From contig JAFSFB010000008.1 of NCBI GenBank assembly GCA_017435385.1, forward strand, positions 1 through 56,759: DNA of 56,759 nt, given 5' to 3'. The first letter of the stretch is position 1. Every line of letters starts with the position of its first letter. The notes below the pieces were generated by a model. The model searched no databases and had not been told where the DNA came from. It was given only the letters and a program-made list of their open reading frames with translations. The stretch comes from Clostridia bacterium (lineage in GTDB: Bacteria; Bacillota; Clostridia; Oscillospirales; Acutalibacteraceae). Positions 31,120 through 40,126 of this stretch are shown here, in pieces. A program made the position numbers and the translations under genes.

Positions 31120-33066
31120 ATGCTCAGAAAAAGACAGGTTCATCTTGATTTTCATACAAACGGAACCTTGCCCGTAGGCAAAAACTTCTCAAAAGAACAG
31201 TTTCAGCAGGCTCTGAAAGCAGGACATATTGATTCGATAACCGTTTTTTCAAAATGCCATCACGGTTGGTCATATCACCCGACGGAAATCGGCGATATGC
31301 ACCCTTGCCTTGACTTTGATCTGCTCGGAGCTCAGCTCGAAGCCTGCAAAGAGATCGGAGTCAACGCTCCTGTTTATATCTCGGCGGGCTTAGACGAAAA
31401 AGAATACGAGAAGCATCCCGAATGGCGTTGGTGGCACTCCCCCGCAAAAGCCGATCAGGAGAAATATGAAAAAGAGGTTCATTTCCACAATCTCTGCTTC
31501 AACACGGAATATCTCGATTTCCTCTGCCGTCAGATTGAAGAGGTCATGCAGAAATATAATCCCTGCGGAATTTTCCTCGATATCATTTCCCCGAAGATCT
31601 GTTACTGCAAAAAATGCGTTGAGGATATGGAAAAGCTCGGAATGGATATCTGCAGCGAGGATAACCGCAAAAAGTTTTCAGAAATAGTCTTCAACAAATA
31701 CACTCAGGCAACAAATGCTGCCGTCAGAAAGTACAGCGACACCGCTACGATATTCCACAACAGCGGTCACATTTTCAAAGGCAACTATGATTTCATTGAC
31801 AGCAACACCCATCTCGAGCTCGAGAGCCTTCCTACGGGCGGCTGGGGTTATGACCATTTTCCGCTTTCCGCCGCATATGTACGCTCGCTCGGCAACAAGG
31901 AGTTTCTCGGCATGACGGGAAAATTCCATCAGAGCTGGGGCGAATTCGGAGGCTTCAAGCATCCCAACGCTCTCATATATGAAACAGCTCTGAGCGTCGC
32001 AAACGGTGCCGGCTGTTCGATCGGCGACCAGATGCATTCTCTCGGCGAAATGAACATGTCGACCTATAATCTCATCGGCAAGGCATATTCTCTAATTGAA
32101 GAAAAAGAGCCGTGGCTGAACGGTGCGATCAATGTTGCCGATATTGCGGTTCTGAGCGAAGAAGCCGTAACCGGCAACAGAGATGCTTATGCCGATATCG
32201 GTGCAAACCGAATGCTTCTCGAAAACAACTGTCTGTATAATTTTATCGACACAAGCATGGATTTTTCAAAATACAAGCTCCTCATTCTTCCCGATGTTGC
32301 AGGGCTTGACGACGATATGACCGAGAAAATCCGAAGCTATGTCAGAAACGGCGGAAAGGTCATCGCAAGCGGCGAAGCACCCGTCAAAGACGGAAAATTC
32401 TTCCTCGATTTCGGTGCGGAATATAAAGGCAGAAACGAATTCAGCCCGACATATTATATTCCCTGCAAGGAAACCGTCAACGGCAAAACGGAATATGTCA
32501 TGCGGTGCGACTCGCATCTCATCGATGTTACCGACGGCAAGGTCCTCGCATATATGCAGAATCCCTATTTCAACAGAACGGCGGAGCATTTCTGCTCGCA
32601 CATGCACGCCCCGAACAATCCTGAAAAGTCTTTCCCCGCTGCGGTAGTCAAAAACAATGTTGCTTATATTTCATGGAACATTTTCACCGCATATGCAACT
32701 CACGGGCATCTTTTCTTCAAGGAGCTTTTCACCCATATTTTCGATGAGCTGATGTGCGGAGAGCTGACTGTCAGCGCAGACATTCCCGACAAAGCGGTCG
32801 TCACTCTCGCAAGGCAGGAGAAGGAGCACAGGAGCATTCTTCATCTTCTTTATGCTCACACAACCGTCAGAGGCAGAAACACCGAGGTAATTGAAGACAC
32901 GGTTCCTCTTTACAATGTCAGATGCTCGGTCAGATGCTCATCAAAGCCTTCGGAAATCCTGCTTGTTCCGACGGGAGAAAAGCTTGACTTTGAATTCAGG
33001 GGCGGCAGAGCCGTATTCACGGTTCCCAAGGTTGACATTCATCAGATGATTGAAATCAGAGATTAA
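31120..33066 (+). CDS. GHL6/GH151-like glycosidase with beta-galactosidase-trimerisation-type domain
   Basis: A 648-residue cytoplasmic protein. The N-terminal TIM barrel begins RKRQVHLDFHTNGTLPVGK and VFSKCHHGWSYHPTEIG, characteristic of hypothetical glycosyl hydrolase 6 (GHL6). That barrel is also found in GH151 alpha-L-fucosidases. YCKKCVEDMEKLGMDI and FLDIISP lie at the expected strand ends. After about residue 360 a glutamine-amidotransferase-like domain follows (YKLLILPDVAGLDDDMTEKI; VRNGGKVIASGEAPV), as in beta-galactosidase trimerisation domains. Catalytic residues cannot be named with confidence. RBS GGAG. It is probably co-transcribed with the preceding GPH symporter. An alpha-fucosidase role is possible but unproven. 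Confidence 0.75.
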   Translation: MLRKRQVHLDFHTNGTLPVGKNFSKEQFQQALKAGHIDSITVFSKCHHGWSYHPTEIGDMHPCLDFDLLGAQLEACKEIGVNAPVYISAGLDEKEYEKHPEWRWWHSPAKADQEKYEKEVHFHNLCFNTEYLDFLCRQIEEVMQKYNPCGIFLDIISPKICYCKKCVEDMEKLGMDICSEDNRKKFSEIVFNKYTQATNAAVRKYSDTATIFHNSGHIFKGNYDFIDSNTHLELESLPTGGWGYDHFPLSAAYVRSLGNKEFLGMTGKFHQSWGEFGGFKHPNALIYETALSVANGAGCSIGDQMHSLGEMNMSTYNLIGKAYSLIEEKEPWLNGAINVADIAVLSEEAVTGNRDAYADIGANRMLLENNCLYNFIDTSMDFSKYKLLILPDVAGLDDDMTEKIRSYVRNGGKVIASGEAPVKDGKFFLDFGAEYKGRNEFSPTYYIPCKETVNGKTEYVMRCDSHLIDVTDGKVLAYMQNPYFNRTAEHFCSHMHAPNNPEKSFPAAVVKNNVAYISWNIFTAYATHGHLFFKELFTHIFDELMCGELTVSADIPDKAVVTLARQEKEHRSILHLLYAHTTVRGRNTEVIEDTVPLYNVRCSVRCSSKPSEILLVPTGEKLDFEFRGGRAVFTVPKVDIHQMIEIRD

Positions 33067-33069
33067 TTT

Positions 33070-33107
33070 AAAAAGGTTGTCTTTCGGTTTGAAAGACAAC
33101 CTTTTTG
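33070..33107. terminator. Bidirectional terminator
   Basis: AAAAAGGTTGTCTTTC (33070-33085) pairs perfectly with GAAAGACAACCTTTTT (33091-33106) around GGTTT. It separates two convergent genes. Confidence 0.9.
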
Positions 33108-33108
33108 T

Positions 33109-35337
33109 TTATACAAGTGATTTGATTTCATCAAGTAAAGAATAGCTTTCTGCCTGAGCAATAACTCTCTGCGCCTGAATATAAGGCTTGACCGCACGGC
33201 AATAAACCGTATATCTGCTTTCTGCAACCTTGATTTTATGAGCGATAACAGCCTTTTCTTCTTTCACTTCTTTAAGGGATGAATTCAAAGATTTAAGCGT
33301 TTCTTTTGAGCCTGAATCTTTTGCCGACTTGATTTTTCGTGAAATTTCAAGAAGCGAAGCCTGTGCTCTGTTTTCAGCTTCATAAAGACCGTTGAGTTCG
33401 TTGACGTCAAACTCCTCAACACCGTTTTTATAATGCTTCTTCATCGTGCGCTTTGCCGCTTTAATATTTTCAAGACGGATAAGAGCATCTCTGCGACGGT
33501 TTACCTGTGTCTGAGTAGACATCGGAAATGCCTTGATTTCGCTCTTCGTCGGAAGAGCGGCACTCATAAAGCTTTCAGGACCGTTTTTGACAAGCATTCT
33601 TGCTTCTTCAAGCTGGGCAATACCTTCGATTGATTCAAATTTTTCAAGTTCCTCCATGACAAAAGCGGCAATCGCCATATCTTCGTTGAGCCTCTTCTTT
33701 TCAGAAAGTTCTTTTCTGCTTGCCCCTGCCCTTTTCTCTGCCGCAAGGTCAAAAGATTTTGCCTTGGCAAGGCTTTCGGATTCTCTGATGATTTCAACCG
33801 CTTCTCTGACTGAATCGGTAATCTGACGGCTCTGAGAATAATCCTCAAACATAGCCCGGATTTTAAGAACACGGATAATTGCTTTCTGTTTTGTTTCGGT
33901 GAAATCATAGAAGAAATAAGGGATAACGTTCAGCGCCGCACCGATTGCAGAAGCGATAATCAAAACTGAACAAATGCTTATAAAATACCCTCTGTCATTA
34001 AGGACCTCATAAACAATCGAACCATCATATCCGAGCGACATTGCGGTTTCTTTATTAAGACCCGTTCTTTCATAAATTGCGGGCAGAACAAGCCCTGTTA
34101 CCATCGTTATTGCATTACCGATGAGACCGACAGTTGCAAACATTCCGTCAATTCTCTCCCCCGTTATATAATGCTGGTAATCTCTTATATCCGCATTACA
34201 GCTCGGACCGAGAAGATGACCGAGAGAGGTTATGAACTGATTGATAAAAGTGAAAACAAGAAGAATCCAGATTGCTTCGGGCTTGCCTGCCTGACGGATA
34301 ACGGGAAGCATTGCAAGAATAAAAACAATGCTCAACGCATTTGTAATGATCAGAATTTTTTTCTTTCCGTATTTTCGGATAAGCACGGGACCTACGAGAT
34401 TCGGCCAGAAAGAAGCATTGCCCGCAATAGCTGTTATAACCGCATACTGCTCGGCAGAGCAAGCCTGCTGATAATTATACATCCACTGCATGATGTTATG
34501 AAAACCGACTTCAAGAAAACCTATCCATCCCGCAAGAGAAACAACCCAGAAATATTTGTTTCGCGCAACCGCTCTGAATGCATCAAAGAATTTTATCGGC
34601 ATTCTTCTTGTTTTGGGCTGAACGATTTTCTCACTCGTATTGACGTAAATTATCATCGACACAAGGAAGCCCGCAAAAAGCATCGGCGGATAAAGATATC
34701 GGTAAATTCTGATATCATAAAGTGTATCCGTTCCTGTCACAAGCTTCGCAAGAATCGGGAAGATAATGCCGACAATCGACGGAGAAAGATTTTCAACGAC
34801 ATATCGGATTGAAAGAACATCGGAGCGTTCAATGCTGTTCGGCGAAAGAACGTTGATAAGGCTCTCATAGGAATCGTTGAAAAAGCTGTAGAAAAACTGG
34901 AATGCGATATTGAAAGCAAGAACAACGGCGCATTTTGCAAAAAGGCTCATGTTCTCATAAGGCATCCAGATGAATGCCGATCCGAGAATCACCGTCGGAA
35001 GACCCATTGATATGATATAGGGGCGGTATTTGCCTTTCATGCTTCTCGTGTTGTCAATCATATGCGCTCTGATTGCCGTCAGCGGAAAAGAGGTCAAAAG
35101 ACTGATAATATAAATCACCTGCAAAGCCATGGGGTCAATGCCGATGGTATTACCAAGCAAGGTGTTACCCGTTGAAATCGTCATCTGCTGAAAACAGTAA
35201 ACAATTATGCGAACACCGATTCCTCCGCCCGCAAGAGAAGCAATTTCCTTATAAGTCATGTATCTTCCCTTGGGCGGAGTTTTCCAATATGTTTTAGCTG
35301 ATTTCAGAAACCCGGATATTTTTTCTTTTATAGTCAT
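33109..35337 (-). CDS. GPH-type symporter with a roughly 250-residue helical C-terminal extension
   Basis: A 742-residue protein. Residues 1 to about 483 form a 12-segment GPH/MFS transporter (MTISTGNTLLGNTIGIDPMA; NADIRDYQHYITGERIDGM is the helix 10-11 region). It then continues for about 250 highly charged residues with strong helical and coiled-coil pattern (AVEIIRESESLAKAKSFDLA; ALIRLENIKAAKRTMKKHYK; LKSLNSSLKEVKEEKAVIAH), with no membrane segments. The related symporter at 29548 stops about 25 residues after the corresponding last helix. The tail should be cytoplasmic and could mediate oligomerisation or bind an enzyme. I chose the ATG at 35337, after RBS GGAG. It lies 11 bases after the GH30 gene in one operon. 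Confidence 0.88.
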   Translation of the reverse strand: MTIKEKISGFLKSAKTYWKTPPKGRYMTYKEIASLAGGGIGVRIIVYCFQQMTISTGNTLLGNTIGIDPMALQVIYIISLLTSFPLTAIRAHMIDNTRSMKGKYRPYIISMGLPTVILGSAFIWMPYENMSLFAKCAVVLAFNIAFQFFYSFFNDSYESLINVLSPNSIERSDVLSIRYVVENLSPSIVGIIFPILAKLVTGTDTLYDIRIYRYLYPPMLFAGFLVSMIIYVNTSEKIVQPKTRRMPIKFFDAFRAVARNKYFWVVSLAGWIGFLEVGFHNIMQWMYNYQQACSAEQYAVITAIAGNASFWPNLVGPVLIRKYGKKKILIITNALSIVFILAMLPVIRQAGKPEAIWILLVFTFINQFITSLGHLLGPSCNADIRDYQHYITGERIDGMFATVGLIGNAITMVTGLVLPAIYERTGLNKETAMSLGYDGSIVYEVLNDRGYFISICSVLIIASAIGAALNVIPYFFYDFTETKQKAIIRVLKIRAMFEDYSQSRQITDSVREAVEIIRESESLAKAKSFDLAAEKRAGASRKELSEKKRLNEDMAIAAFVMEELEKFESIEGIAQLEEARMLVKNGPESFMSAALPTKSEIKAFPMSTQTQVNRRRDALIRLENIKAAKRTMKKHYKNGVEEFDVNELNGLYEAENRAQASLLEISRKIKSAKDSGSKETLKSLNSSLKEVKEEKAVIAHKIKVAESRYTVYCRAVKPYIQAQRVIAQAESYSLLDEIKSLV

Positions 35338-35348
35338 TATTCTTCTCC

Positions 35349-36704
35349 TCAATCAAAAATCAGAGTTGTAACAGACTCGGCAGCTATGATAATTTCTTCG
35401 TTCTTCGAGAAACGTCTTTCTGCGAGAGAACGCTCTCTGTCGGTTACGGAAACCAGAGCATCACAAGGCAGAACGTATTTCTTTTCTGTCTTACCCGAAT
35501 TACGGAGAACAACGATAACGGAGCCGTTCTTTTCAAAAGCAACAAGCATAATATCATTATCATCGCAGGCAGCTTCGATTCTCTTTGCGCCGAGAGGAAT
35601 ATATTTTGAAAAATTACCCGTGACATAAAGGCGCTTTGTCGTTTCTATACTCTTGTTTTCAAGGTCCAGGTAAATAAGACCGTCATGATAATCATAATGA
35701 GAGCAAGCAATCCAATGCTGCCACGATGTCACGTTGAGAAGAGTAAAATCCTCAATCATGACCTTTGCCGTCTCAAGAGCAGAATCCATTTCCGCATCCT
35801 TGCCGCCGACCATATGAGTCCATTCGCTCATTTTTATCGGCATATCCGGATAATGCTTATCCATCCATCTTCTGTAGCGTTTAAGAAATTTGATTCTGTC
35901 ATTAAAAAAAGGAAGAGGCTGATGAAGAAAATAGGAATGAATATCAACCGAATCAATAAGTTTCCTGACCTCGGGATATTTAACAAGGTTTCGGGTATAG
36001 GACTTGTTGAACCAACGGATATCACCATTTTCAACGCCCGCAAGCCTGACTCCTGAAAGTGCTTTTCTATTTTGCATTTCTTTTGCAAAGCAGCGCATAA
36101 CCTTACCCGCCTGACGGGGAGAATAATGGCAACCCTCCTGCCCTCCGTTCCAAATCCAGAAGGGCTCGTTAATCGGAGAAAGATACCTGACAGGCAACCC
36201 CTTCGTAACAAAATGCTCCGTTACGTCAAGGCAATATTCGGCAAACGAGCTGTAATTCTTCTTTGCAAGATTAGTTCTGAAAATCTGATGCTTTTTCAGA
36301 TGAGCCCAACCGTTTTTCGTCAGTTCTTCAACGGGAGAGTTTACAAAAAGAACAACCTCTTCCGCTCCGTCTCTGACTGCCTGCTCCATCATATAAACCG
36401 CATTCTTGTCTCTGCCGAAATCGTATTTACCGTCTCCCTTGCCGAAGCTTTCTGTTCTTCGGGCAAAATCGGAATATTCGCCGTTTCCGCTGTGAGCGGA
36501 GCCTGCACCGATATTATATCGATAAATATTCATACCGATTCCTTTTATTTTATTATAAAGCAAACGGGAAACAACGTTTCGGATTTCTTCTCCGTTTTCG
36601 TCTTTGTTATCCCATCCGCCGACTATCTGAGCCCACCATGCACCGCTTGCACCGATGCCTTCGTAGGTCTGAAATGTTTTTTCTCTTTTCAGTTCTATTT
36701 TCAC
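35349..36704 (-). CDS. GH30 family glycoside hydrolase, cytoplasmic
   Basis: A 451-residue TIM-barrel plus beta-domain protein beginning TFQTYEGIGASGAWWAQIVG, the GH30 entry sequence. The retaining pair is visible: acid/base Glu180 in LSPINEPFW and nucleophile Glu294 in IKMSEWTHM. The C-terminal sheet domain includes YVTGNFSKYIPLGAKRIEA, typical of GH30. Members act as beta-glucosidases, beta-xylosidases, endo-beta-1,6-galactanases or beta-1,6-glucanases; the subfamily is not certain. There is no signal peptide, so it uses imported substrate, presumably brought in by the symporter in the same operon. The start is GTG with RBS GGGGTG 5 bases upstream. Confidence 0.9.
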   Translation of the reverse strand: MKIELKREKTFQTYEGIGASGAWWAQIVGGWDNKDENGEEIRNVVSRLLYNKIKGIGMNIYRYNIGAGSAHSGNGEYSDFARRTESFGKGDGKYDFGRDKNAVYMMEQAVRDGAEEVVLFVNSPVEELTKNGWAHLKKHQIFRTNLAKKNYSSFAEYCLDVTEHFVTKGLPVRYLSPINEPFWIWNGGQEGCHYSPRQAGKVMRCFAKEMQNRKALSGVRLAGVENGDIRWFNKSYTRNLVKYPEVRKLIDSVDIHSYFLHQPLPFFNDRIKFLKRYRRWMDKHYPDMPIKMSEWTHMVGGKDAEMDSALETAKVMIEDFTLLNVTSWQHWIACSHYDYHDGLIYLDLENKSIETTKRLYVTGNFSKYIPLGAKRIEAACDDNDIMLVAFEKNGSVIVVLRNSGKTEKKYVLPCDALVSVTDRERSLAERRFSKNEEIIIAAESVTTLIFD

Positions 36705-36723
36705 GCAATCACCCCTTTATACT

Positions 36724-36752
36724 ACTATAACATACAACATATTTGAACTCAA
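36724..36752 (-). promoter_or_regulatory. Promoter for the GH30-symporter operon
   Basis: Minus strand TTGAGT (36747-36752), 17 bases, TATAGT (36724-36729). Confidence 0.75.
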
Positions 36753-36771
36753 CAATAATTTTATAAAAGAA

Positions 36772-36802
36772 AAACGGTCTGAAGATAAACAACAGACCGT
36801 TT
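36772..36802 (-). terminator. Terminator after the interrupted lipoprotein gene
   Basis: On the minus strand AAACGGTCTG (36802-36793) pairs with CAGACCGTTT (36781-36772), then TTTCTTTT follows. Confidence 0.85.
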
Positions 36803-36808
36803 GGAAAA

Positions 36809-37654
36809 TTAATATGTTATTGAATAATCCTTGATGAAAGTCAGACCGACATTTCCGCTGTGAGTTCCGAAAAGATTGACGGTCACTCCGAGAACAACGG
36901 AAACGCTGTATTTCGAATGAGTCACTCTGCCCGTCGCCTTGTCAACAGTTATCTCAACCGAGCAGTTATGATATTCCGCAGTAAACTTTTCAATAAACGG
37001 AGCCTTATCGGCAACCTCGTTTGACTCAATGATATCGCATACAGAACCGACACCTTTTCCCGTTACGGGGTTGATCTCATCCTTGACTTTTATAAGAATG
37101 ACATATTCATCTCCCTTATCGGTAAACGACGCATCCTTGACGCTGTCTGCGGTAAGTCTGCTGACATAGTTCTGATTGGGAACGATATATTCGTTGGTAA
37201 TTTCCTCTCTCGTCGAATAGACAATGGGATCGGTGTCATCCTTCATGAAGGTTGTCATCAGCGTTTTTGCTGTTTGCTCAAGGACCTTGGGAACAACAAG
37301 CTTTTCCTCATCAACTATTCTTCTCTCATAGTTTTTGACAACCTTTGATGCCTCGGGCTTGATTCGGTTGGCTGCCTTATTGAAGAGCTCAACTATCTCG
37401 GGAACAGTCTGAGGATCTGTCAATCCGTCGGAAACCGCTTCCGATATGCCGAGGTCATTCTCCGTCTGAAGTTCGGAAACTGCGTTTTCTGACGAAGCTG
37501 CGGCATCTGAGCTGTCTGTGAGATCGGTAACAGACTGAACCGAAGCATCGGTTGTTATCTCGTCAGTATTGTTTTCCGAAACACAGCCCGACTAAACAAG
37601 CATTGAAGCAATAAGAAGAAATACGGTAATTAATGAAATAAATCTCTTTGTCAT
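36809..37654 (-). pseudogene. Putative lipoprotein interrupted by an in-frame TAG in its lipobox
   Basis: A strong RBS (GAGGG, 6 bases) precedes an ATG at 37654 opening a lipoprotein signal, MTKRFISLITVFLLIASMLV. Codon 21 is TAG (37592-37594), followed in the same frame by S-G-C, so the stop replaces the lipobox -3 residue. TTG (Leu) would give a textbook L-S-G-C. The frame then continues without further stop for 260 codons: a Ser/Thr/Ala/Glu-rich linker, then a soluble domain of unknown function (ERRIVDEEKLVVPKVLEQTA; VSVVLGVTVNLFGTHSGNVG). A restart at 37423 would lack an RBS and the export signal. It lies 17 bases after the GH2 gene in one operon. The long intact frame suggests a recent mutation, a sequencing error or readthrough. 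Confidence 0.8.
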
Positions 37655-37671
37655 ATTATTCCCTCACATTT

Positions 37672-39942
37672 TTATTTTGAAGCTTTTTTGACCTTATTGA
37701 GCATAGCGTTGATCTCAAGAATCTGTTCCTTTGTGAACTTTCCGCCGAGCATTGAGAAAACACGCTTAACGGTGAAGCCCTTAGCCATGGAATAAACATT
37801 TTTGAGCATACCGGGACTCATCTGAAAACCTGCTACCTCAAGACCGCCGCCTTTTTTGCCGTTCTTACCCTGCGACATGGCGTTTTTGATATTAAGAAGA
37901 ATCCTGACCATTGTAATCTTGCCCTTGAAGGTTGACATAATGTCGCCGATAGTATCGTTGATCGAATATCTGCCCTCGGGCATCGTGATATCAAACCAGT
38001 TGATGACGGCGCCTTCCTCTTTCATGATATAGGCTTCGTTGGGCTTATCGACCTTGCGGATAACCGATGAATCCTCAAGCTCCCCTGCTCTGGCAACAAG
38101 ATCGGTTTCGCCCTCGTTCTTGACTTCAAAACGGAAGAACGGGTATTTGCCCTTCTTCTGTTTGCCGACGCTGACTCCGTTTGCAAAAAGCTCAACCTCG
38201 GGCTGATTTGAATAAACGGTAACCTTCGTTTTATCCTCAACTCTGTCAACATATTTCTTGGAGCAGATATGAACCATGGGCTCGGGATTGAGCCATGCTT
38301 TATAGGCATAGAAGGAATCCTTTTTATATTTTCTGTCGAAGGTAACAAGACCTTTATGATTCATGCCGTTTTCTCCGCCCTCAGCACGGGCATCGGCAGC
38401 AAAATCGAACATGTTCCACACATGAGTTGCCCAGAGATAAGGTCTTTCGGCAATCTGCTTGATAAGCTCTTCATGATAATATGACTGGTATTCCTCGGTA
38501 TAATCGCCCTGAACGGGATTGGAGGTGTGCCAATCGAGAGCTTCGCAGCCGTATTCGCTGATTCCGATGGGCTTTTTCGGATATTTCTTATGGAACTCGT
38601 CAAACCAAGGACCGTTCATGTCGGTTGTTCCGCCGTACCATCCGAAATAGTGGTTATAGGAAAGCACATCACTGATATGAACATATTCAGCATCGATGGG
38701 ACACATCGTTACGGACGCAACGGTCGTCAGACGGGTTTTATCCATCTCATGGCATAATTCGTTGAGCTTCTTATGATTTCTGATAAGGTCGGGGTCTGTG
38801 GCACCGGCAATCGTAATCTCATTTGAAAGACCCCATACAACGATTGAAGGATGATTATAATTCTGAACGATAAGCTCCTTCATCTGAGAAACCGTATTAT
38901 CATAGCCGTCGGGCATATGCTTTGAAATATAAGGAATTTCCGCCCAGAGAACAAGACCTGCTTCGTCGCACAGATCATAGAAAACCTGAGAATGCTGATA
39001 ATGAGCCAAACGGATGGTCGTTGCGCCAACCTCAAGAATAAGGTCAAGATCTTCCTTATGGTGCTCGGGAAGAAGTGCATTTCCGATTCCGGGTCTGTCC
39101 TGATGTCTTGAAACGCCTCGGAGAGGATACTCCTCGCCGTTGAGAATAAATCCTCTCTCGGGATCGATCTCAAAAGTACGGCAACCGAAGCGGGTTGAGA
39201 CTTCATCAAGCTCAACTCCGTTGCAGATAAGAGTTGCCGTTGCGGTATACAGATAGGGATCCTTTCTGCCGTTCCAGAGATGAACATTTTCGATAACGAT
39301 CTCGGCTACGTCATCCTCTTCCTTTTCAGCCGAAGCAACAACATTTCCCTCTGCATCGGTTACCACATATCTGACAAGGCAGTCATCATCGTCTTCAATG
39401 AACGTTTTTATCTCGACATGAGCATCCTTGCCCTTGATTTCGGGTGTGACCATAATCGAAGGCGAACCGTAATAATCAAGGTCAAAATGATTCTCGGGAA
39501 CGCCTATGAGAGTCACATCTCGGTAAATTCCGCCGTAGAAGGTAAAATCGGCATTCTGCGGATAGACCTTGTTATTGGGTGAATTATCAACGGCAACGGC
39601 AAGAATATTTTCATCTTTGATATCCTTGATCTTTGCTCTGAAGGTTGAATAACCGCCGTCATGCTCAGCAATTTTCTTACCGTTCCAGAAAACCTCGCAG
39701 GATGAATTAACACCGTCAAACTGAACATAGATATATTCGCCCTCGGGAAGCTCGTCGGAATTCAGCTTCTTTGCAAACCAACAGATACCTCTGTAATAAT
39801 CGTTTCCGCCGTCCTGACCGTCCTTTCCGTTCCATGTATAAGGAAGATCGATCTCGTCCCATCCGCTCGGAACGGAATCGGGTGCGGATTTTGCTTTCAT
39901 TGAAAAAAGCCAGGCGATATTGATGTTTTTGATATTTCTCAT
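37672..39942 (-). CDS. GH2 family beta-glycosidase (beta-galactosidase/glucuronidase-like)
   Basis: A 756-residue cytoplasmic protein. The N-terminal sugar-binding domain is SGWDEIDLPYTWNGKDGQDG, and the sandwich domain and TIM barrel follow (GEEYPLRGVSRHQDRPGIGN). Acid/base Glu375 lies in WGLSNEIT and nucleophile Glu463 in PIGISEYGCEAL. After the usual GH2 end there are about 100 extra residues, including a Gly/Lys-rich stretch (AMSQGKNGKKGGG) and a final helix (EILEINAML is FTKEQILEINAMLNKVKK). I chose the ATG at 39942 because GGAGG stands 5 bases upstream; a longer frame to 40008 overlaps the promoter. First gene of an operon with the interrupted lipoprotein. Beta-galactosidase, beta-glucuronidase and beta-mannosidase are all possible. 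Confidence 0.9.
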   Translation of the reverse strand: MRNIKNINIAWLFSMKAKSAPDSVPSGWDEIDLPYTWNGKDGQDGGNDYYRGICWFAKKLNSDELPEGEYIYVQFDGVNSSCEVFWNGKKIAEHDGGYSTFRAKIKDIKDENILAVAVDNSPNNKVYPQNADFTFYGGIYRDVTLIGVPENHFDLDYYGSPSIMVTPEIKGKDAHVEIKTFIEDDDDCLVRYVVTDAEGNVVASAEKEEDDVAEIVIENVHLWNGRKDPYLYTATATLICNGVELDEVSTRFGCRTFEIDPERGFILNGEEYPLRGVSRHQDRPGIGNALLPEHHKEDLDLILEVGATTIRLAHYQHSQVFYDLCDEAGLVLWAEIPYISKHMPDGYDNTVSQMKELIVQNYNHPSIVVWGLSNEITIAGATDPDLIRNHKKLNELCHEMDKTRLTTVASVTMCPIDAEYVHISDVLSYNHYFGWYGGTTDMNGPWFDEFHKKYPKKPIGISEYGCEALDWHTSNPVQGDYTEEYQSYYHEELIKQIAERPYLWATHVWNMFDFAADARAEGGENGMNHKGLVTFDRKYKKDSFYAYKAWLNPEPMVHICSKKYVDRVEDKTKVTVYSNQPEVELFANGVSVGKQKKGKYPFFRFEVKNEGETDLVARAGELEDSSVIRKVDKPNEAYIMKEEGAVINWFDITMPEGRYSINDTIGDIMSTFKGKITMVRILLNIKNAMSQGKNGKKGGGLEVAGFQMSPGMLKNVYSMAKGFTVKRVFSMLGGKFTKEQILEINAMLNKVKKASK

Positions 39943-39975
39943 AATATCCTCCGTTTTCAAAATAAATACAGATTT

Positions 39976-40004
39976 ATTGTATAATAAAACCGCCATTATT
40001 TCAA
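39976..40004 (-). promoter_or_regulatory. Promoter for the GH2-lipoprotein operon
   Basis: Minus strand TTGAAA (39999-40004), 17 bases, TACAAT (39976-39981). Confidence 0.8.
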
Positions 40005-40067
40005 GCAAATCAGATCAGATTTTTATTATCAGATCAGAAATTTATTTCAGAATTATTTTCCAAACAG

Positions 40068-40096
40068 TTGAAAAAAACAAATTTGTTGTATATAAT
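40068..40096 (+). promoter_or_regulatory. Promoter for the aquaporin gene
   Basis: TTGAAA (40068-40073), 17 bases, TATAAT (40091-40096): a near-perfect promoter, divergent from that of the GH2 gene. Confidence 0.9.
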
Positions 40097-40126
40097 TATA
40101 ACAATAAATTACAGGAGGTTTTTTCC

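Noticed and set aside
34171..34812. 213-codon open frame on the plus strand
   Set aside because: It is antisense to the membrane domain of the GPH symporter; its basic, low-complexity composition is typical of a shadow frame.
36072..36746. 224-codon open frame on the plus strand
   Set aside because: It is antisense to the GH30 gene and runs across that gene's promoter.
37424..37654. A programmed frameshift instead of a simple stop in the lipoprotein gene
   Set aside because: The sequence on both sides of the TAG is in the same frame (60 and 171 bases from the neighbouring starts), and there is no slippery run at the site.
39920..40126. Longer aquaporin frame starting at 39920
   Set aside because: The added segment crosses two promoters and lacks an RBS, while GGAGG and the family start are at 40114-40127.
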